A DNA stretch of 24,885 nucleotides from Paraclostridium ghonii (GTDB taxonomy: Bacteria > Bacillota > Clostridia > Peptostreptococcales > Peptostreptococcaceae): NCBI RefSeq assembly GCF_023653455.1, contig NZ_JAKEDR010000037.1:1-24885 (forward strand). The letters are read 5' to 3'. The notes under the pieces are model-generated. The model had not been told where the DNA came from. It was given only the letters and a program-made list of their open reading frames with translations, and ran no database searches. Positions 23,891 through 24,885 of this stretch are shown piece after piece. The translations under genes and the position numbers were made by a program. Position 1 is the first letter of the stretch; each line of letters starts with the position of its first letter.

Positions 23891-24721
23891 ATGGACAAAA
23901 ACCTTACATATTTAAGTAATGGAATAAAAATACCTTTATTAGGGTTTGGAACATACAAATCTGGAAGTGATGAAGACACGTCTAAATCCGTAAAAAATGC
24001 TTTGAAGTTAGGATATAGGATGATAGATACTGCTTCATTTTATGGGAATGAAGTAGGAATTGGGAAAGGTATAAAAGAAAGTAAAGTAGATAGAGAAGAA
24101 ATATTTTTAGTAACAAAACTTTGGAATGAAGACCATGGATATGAAAATACTATTGAAGCTTTTAATAAATCATTAAGAAATTTAAATGTAGATTATATAG
24201 ATTTATATTTAATACATTGGCCAAATAAGTTAAATGCTGAAACATGGAGAGCCTTTGAAGATTTACATGAAATGGGAAAAGTAAAAGCTATAGGTGTATG
24301 CAATTTTAAAGTGAATCATTTAGAAGAGTTAAAGAAGAGTGCGAATATAATGCCAATGGTAAATCAAGTTGAGATGCACCCTTTTAGCATTAAAAATGAG
24401 ATTTTAAATTATTGTAAAGAAAGTAATATTAAAGTTATTGCATGGAGTCCTATAAGTAGAGGAAGAATATTTTCTAATGATTTAATGATTAGTTTCTCAG
24501 AAAAATATAATAAGACAATAGCTCAAATAGCATTGAGATGGCATATTCAAAGAGGGGTCATACCTATACCAAAATCATCAAATGAAGATAGAATAAAAGA
24601 GAATATAGATATATTTGATTTTGAAATTTCTAGTGAAGATATGAAACATATTGATTTATTAAATGAAGGAGACGATATATCTGTTTCAAAACCGCCTTCT
24701 AACACTATATATAATGATTAA
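23891..24721 (+). CDS. Aldo/keto reductase
   Basis: 276-aa NADPH-type oxidoreductase with a (beta/alpha)8 barrel, expected to reduce aldehydes or ketones in the cytosol. The full catalytic tetrad is visible: D46, Y51 (DTASFYGNE), K76 (VTKLW) and H109 (YLIHWP). The C-terminal VIPIPKSSNEDRIKEN segment is the usual cofactor-phosphate binding motif. The AKR5-like opening (NGIKIPLLGFGTYK) and length fit 2,5-diketo-gluconate reductase/glyoxal reductase-type members, but the substrate cannot be assigned. AAGGGGG lies about 7 nt before the ATG. Single-gene unit with its own promoter and terminator. Confidence 0.93.
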   Translation: MDKNLTYLSNGIKIPLLGFGTYKSGSDEDTSKSVKNALKLGYRMIDTASFYGNEVGIGKGIKESKVDREEIFLVTKLWNEDHGYENTIEAFNKSLRNLNVDYIDLYLIHWPNKLNAETWRAFEDLHEMGKVKAIGVCNFKVNHLEELKKSANIMPMVNQVEMHPFSIKNEILNYCKESNIKVIAWSPISRGRIFSNDLMISFSEKYNKTIAQIALRWHIQRGVIPIPKSSNEDRIKENIDIFDFEISSEDMKHIDLLNEGDDISVSKPPSNTIYND

Positions 24722-24732
24722 ATTATAATAAA

Positions 24733-24764
24733 ATGCCTTATCATAATTATGATAAGGTATTTTT
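24733..24764 (+). terminator. Terminator after aldo/keto reductase gene
   Basis: CCTTATCAT (24736-24744) pairs perfectly with ATGATAAGG (24749-24757), with extra A-T and G-T pairs outside. It is followed by TTTTT. Confidence 0.85.
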
Positions 24765-24885
24765 GATTTTAGGATTGTTATGCAATGTTTGTTTGTAAAA
24801 GTTTTATTAAGAAAAAAGGACAAAATACCCATGGCATCGAATAAATAATGTTAATACTTTACCTTTATTTATAGTACATAAAAAT

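Overview
The window is low-G+C, Firmicutes-type DNA. It has A/T-rich intergenic regions, strong AGGAGG-like ribosome sites, hairpin-plus-T-tract terminators and a T-box leader. Gene content (secreted thermolysin-like proteases, TrpP, a MepR/MepA-like pair, bacteriohemerythrin) fits a proteolytic anaerobic clostridium. My best guess is Peptostreptococcaceae of the Paraclostridium/Paeniclostridium type; this is inference, since no rRNA or other marker gene is present. I see no transposase, integrase, CRISPR array, tRNA or rRNA.

Left part (1-14798): eight tandem, same-strand paralogues of a secreted M4 (thermolysin/bacillolysin) metalloprotease of 506-512 aa. All keep the signal peptide, the FTP/PepSY propeptide and every catalytic residue I could check. 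They differ mainly in a few short loops of the mature enzyme. Copies 1, 2, 4 and 6 each follow a near-identical promoter/operator box and a 276-352-nt leader. Copies 1-5 end in the same GCAACTGG-type terminator. Copies 3, 5, 7 and 8 lack the box. Copy 5 has instead a G+C-richer, foldable insert. Copies 6-7-8 are packed as one likely operon without internal terminators. The array looks like repeated unequal crossing-over plus block-wise exchange between copies.

Middle part (14799-19020): a promoter starting directly after the last protease stop drives a tryptophan-specific T-box leader and trpP, a tryptophan transporter. Next come a two-gene unit (a CPBP/Abi-type membrane protease and a membrane-anchored Asp-box protein of unknown function) and a small YvlD/holin-IV-like membrane protein.

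Right part (19054-24885): a MarR regulator with two palindromic operators, closely followed by a MATE exporter (MepR/MepA arrangement). Then come a convergent zinc-ribbon membrane protein, an orphan PotD-like lipoprotein, a bacteriohemerythrin and an aldo/keto reductase, most as single-gene units.

A plausible common thread is extracellular protein degradation feeding peptide and amino-acid uptake, with the tryptophan transporter next door. Co-regulation between the array and the rest is not shown by the sequence. The most noteworthy system here is the diversified eight-copy protease array with its shared promoter, leader and terminator cassette.
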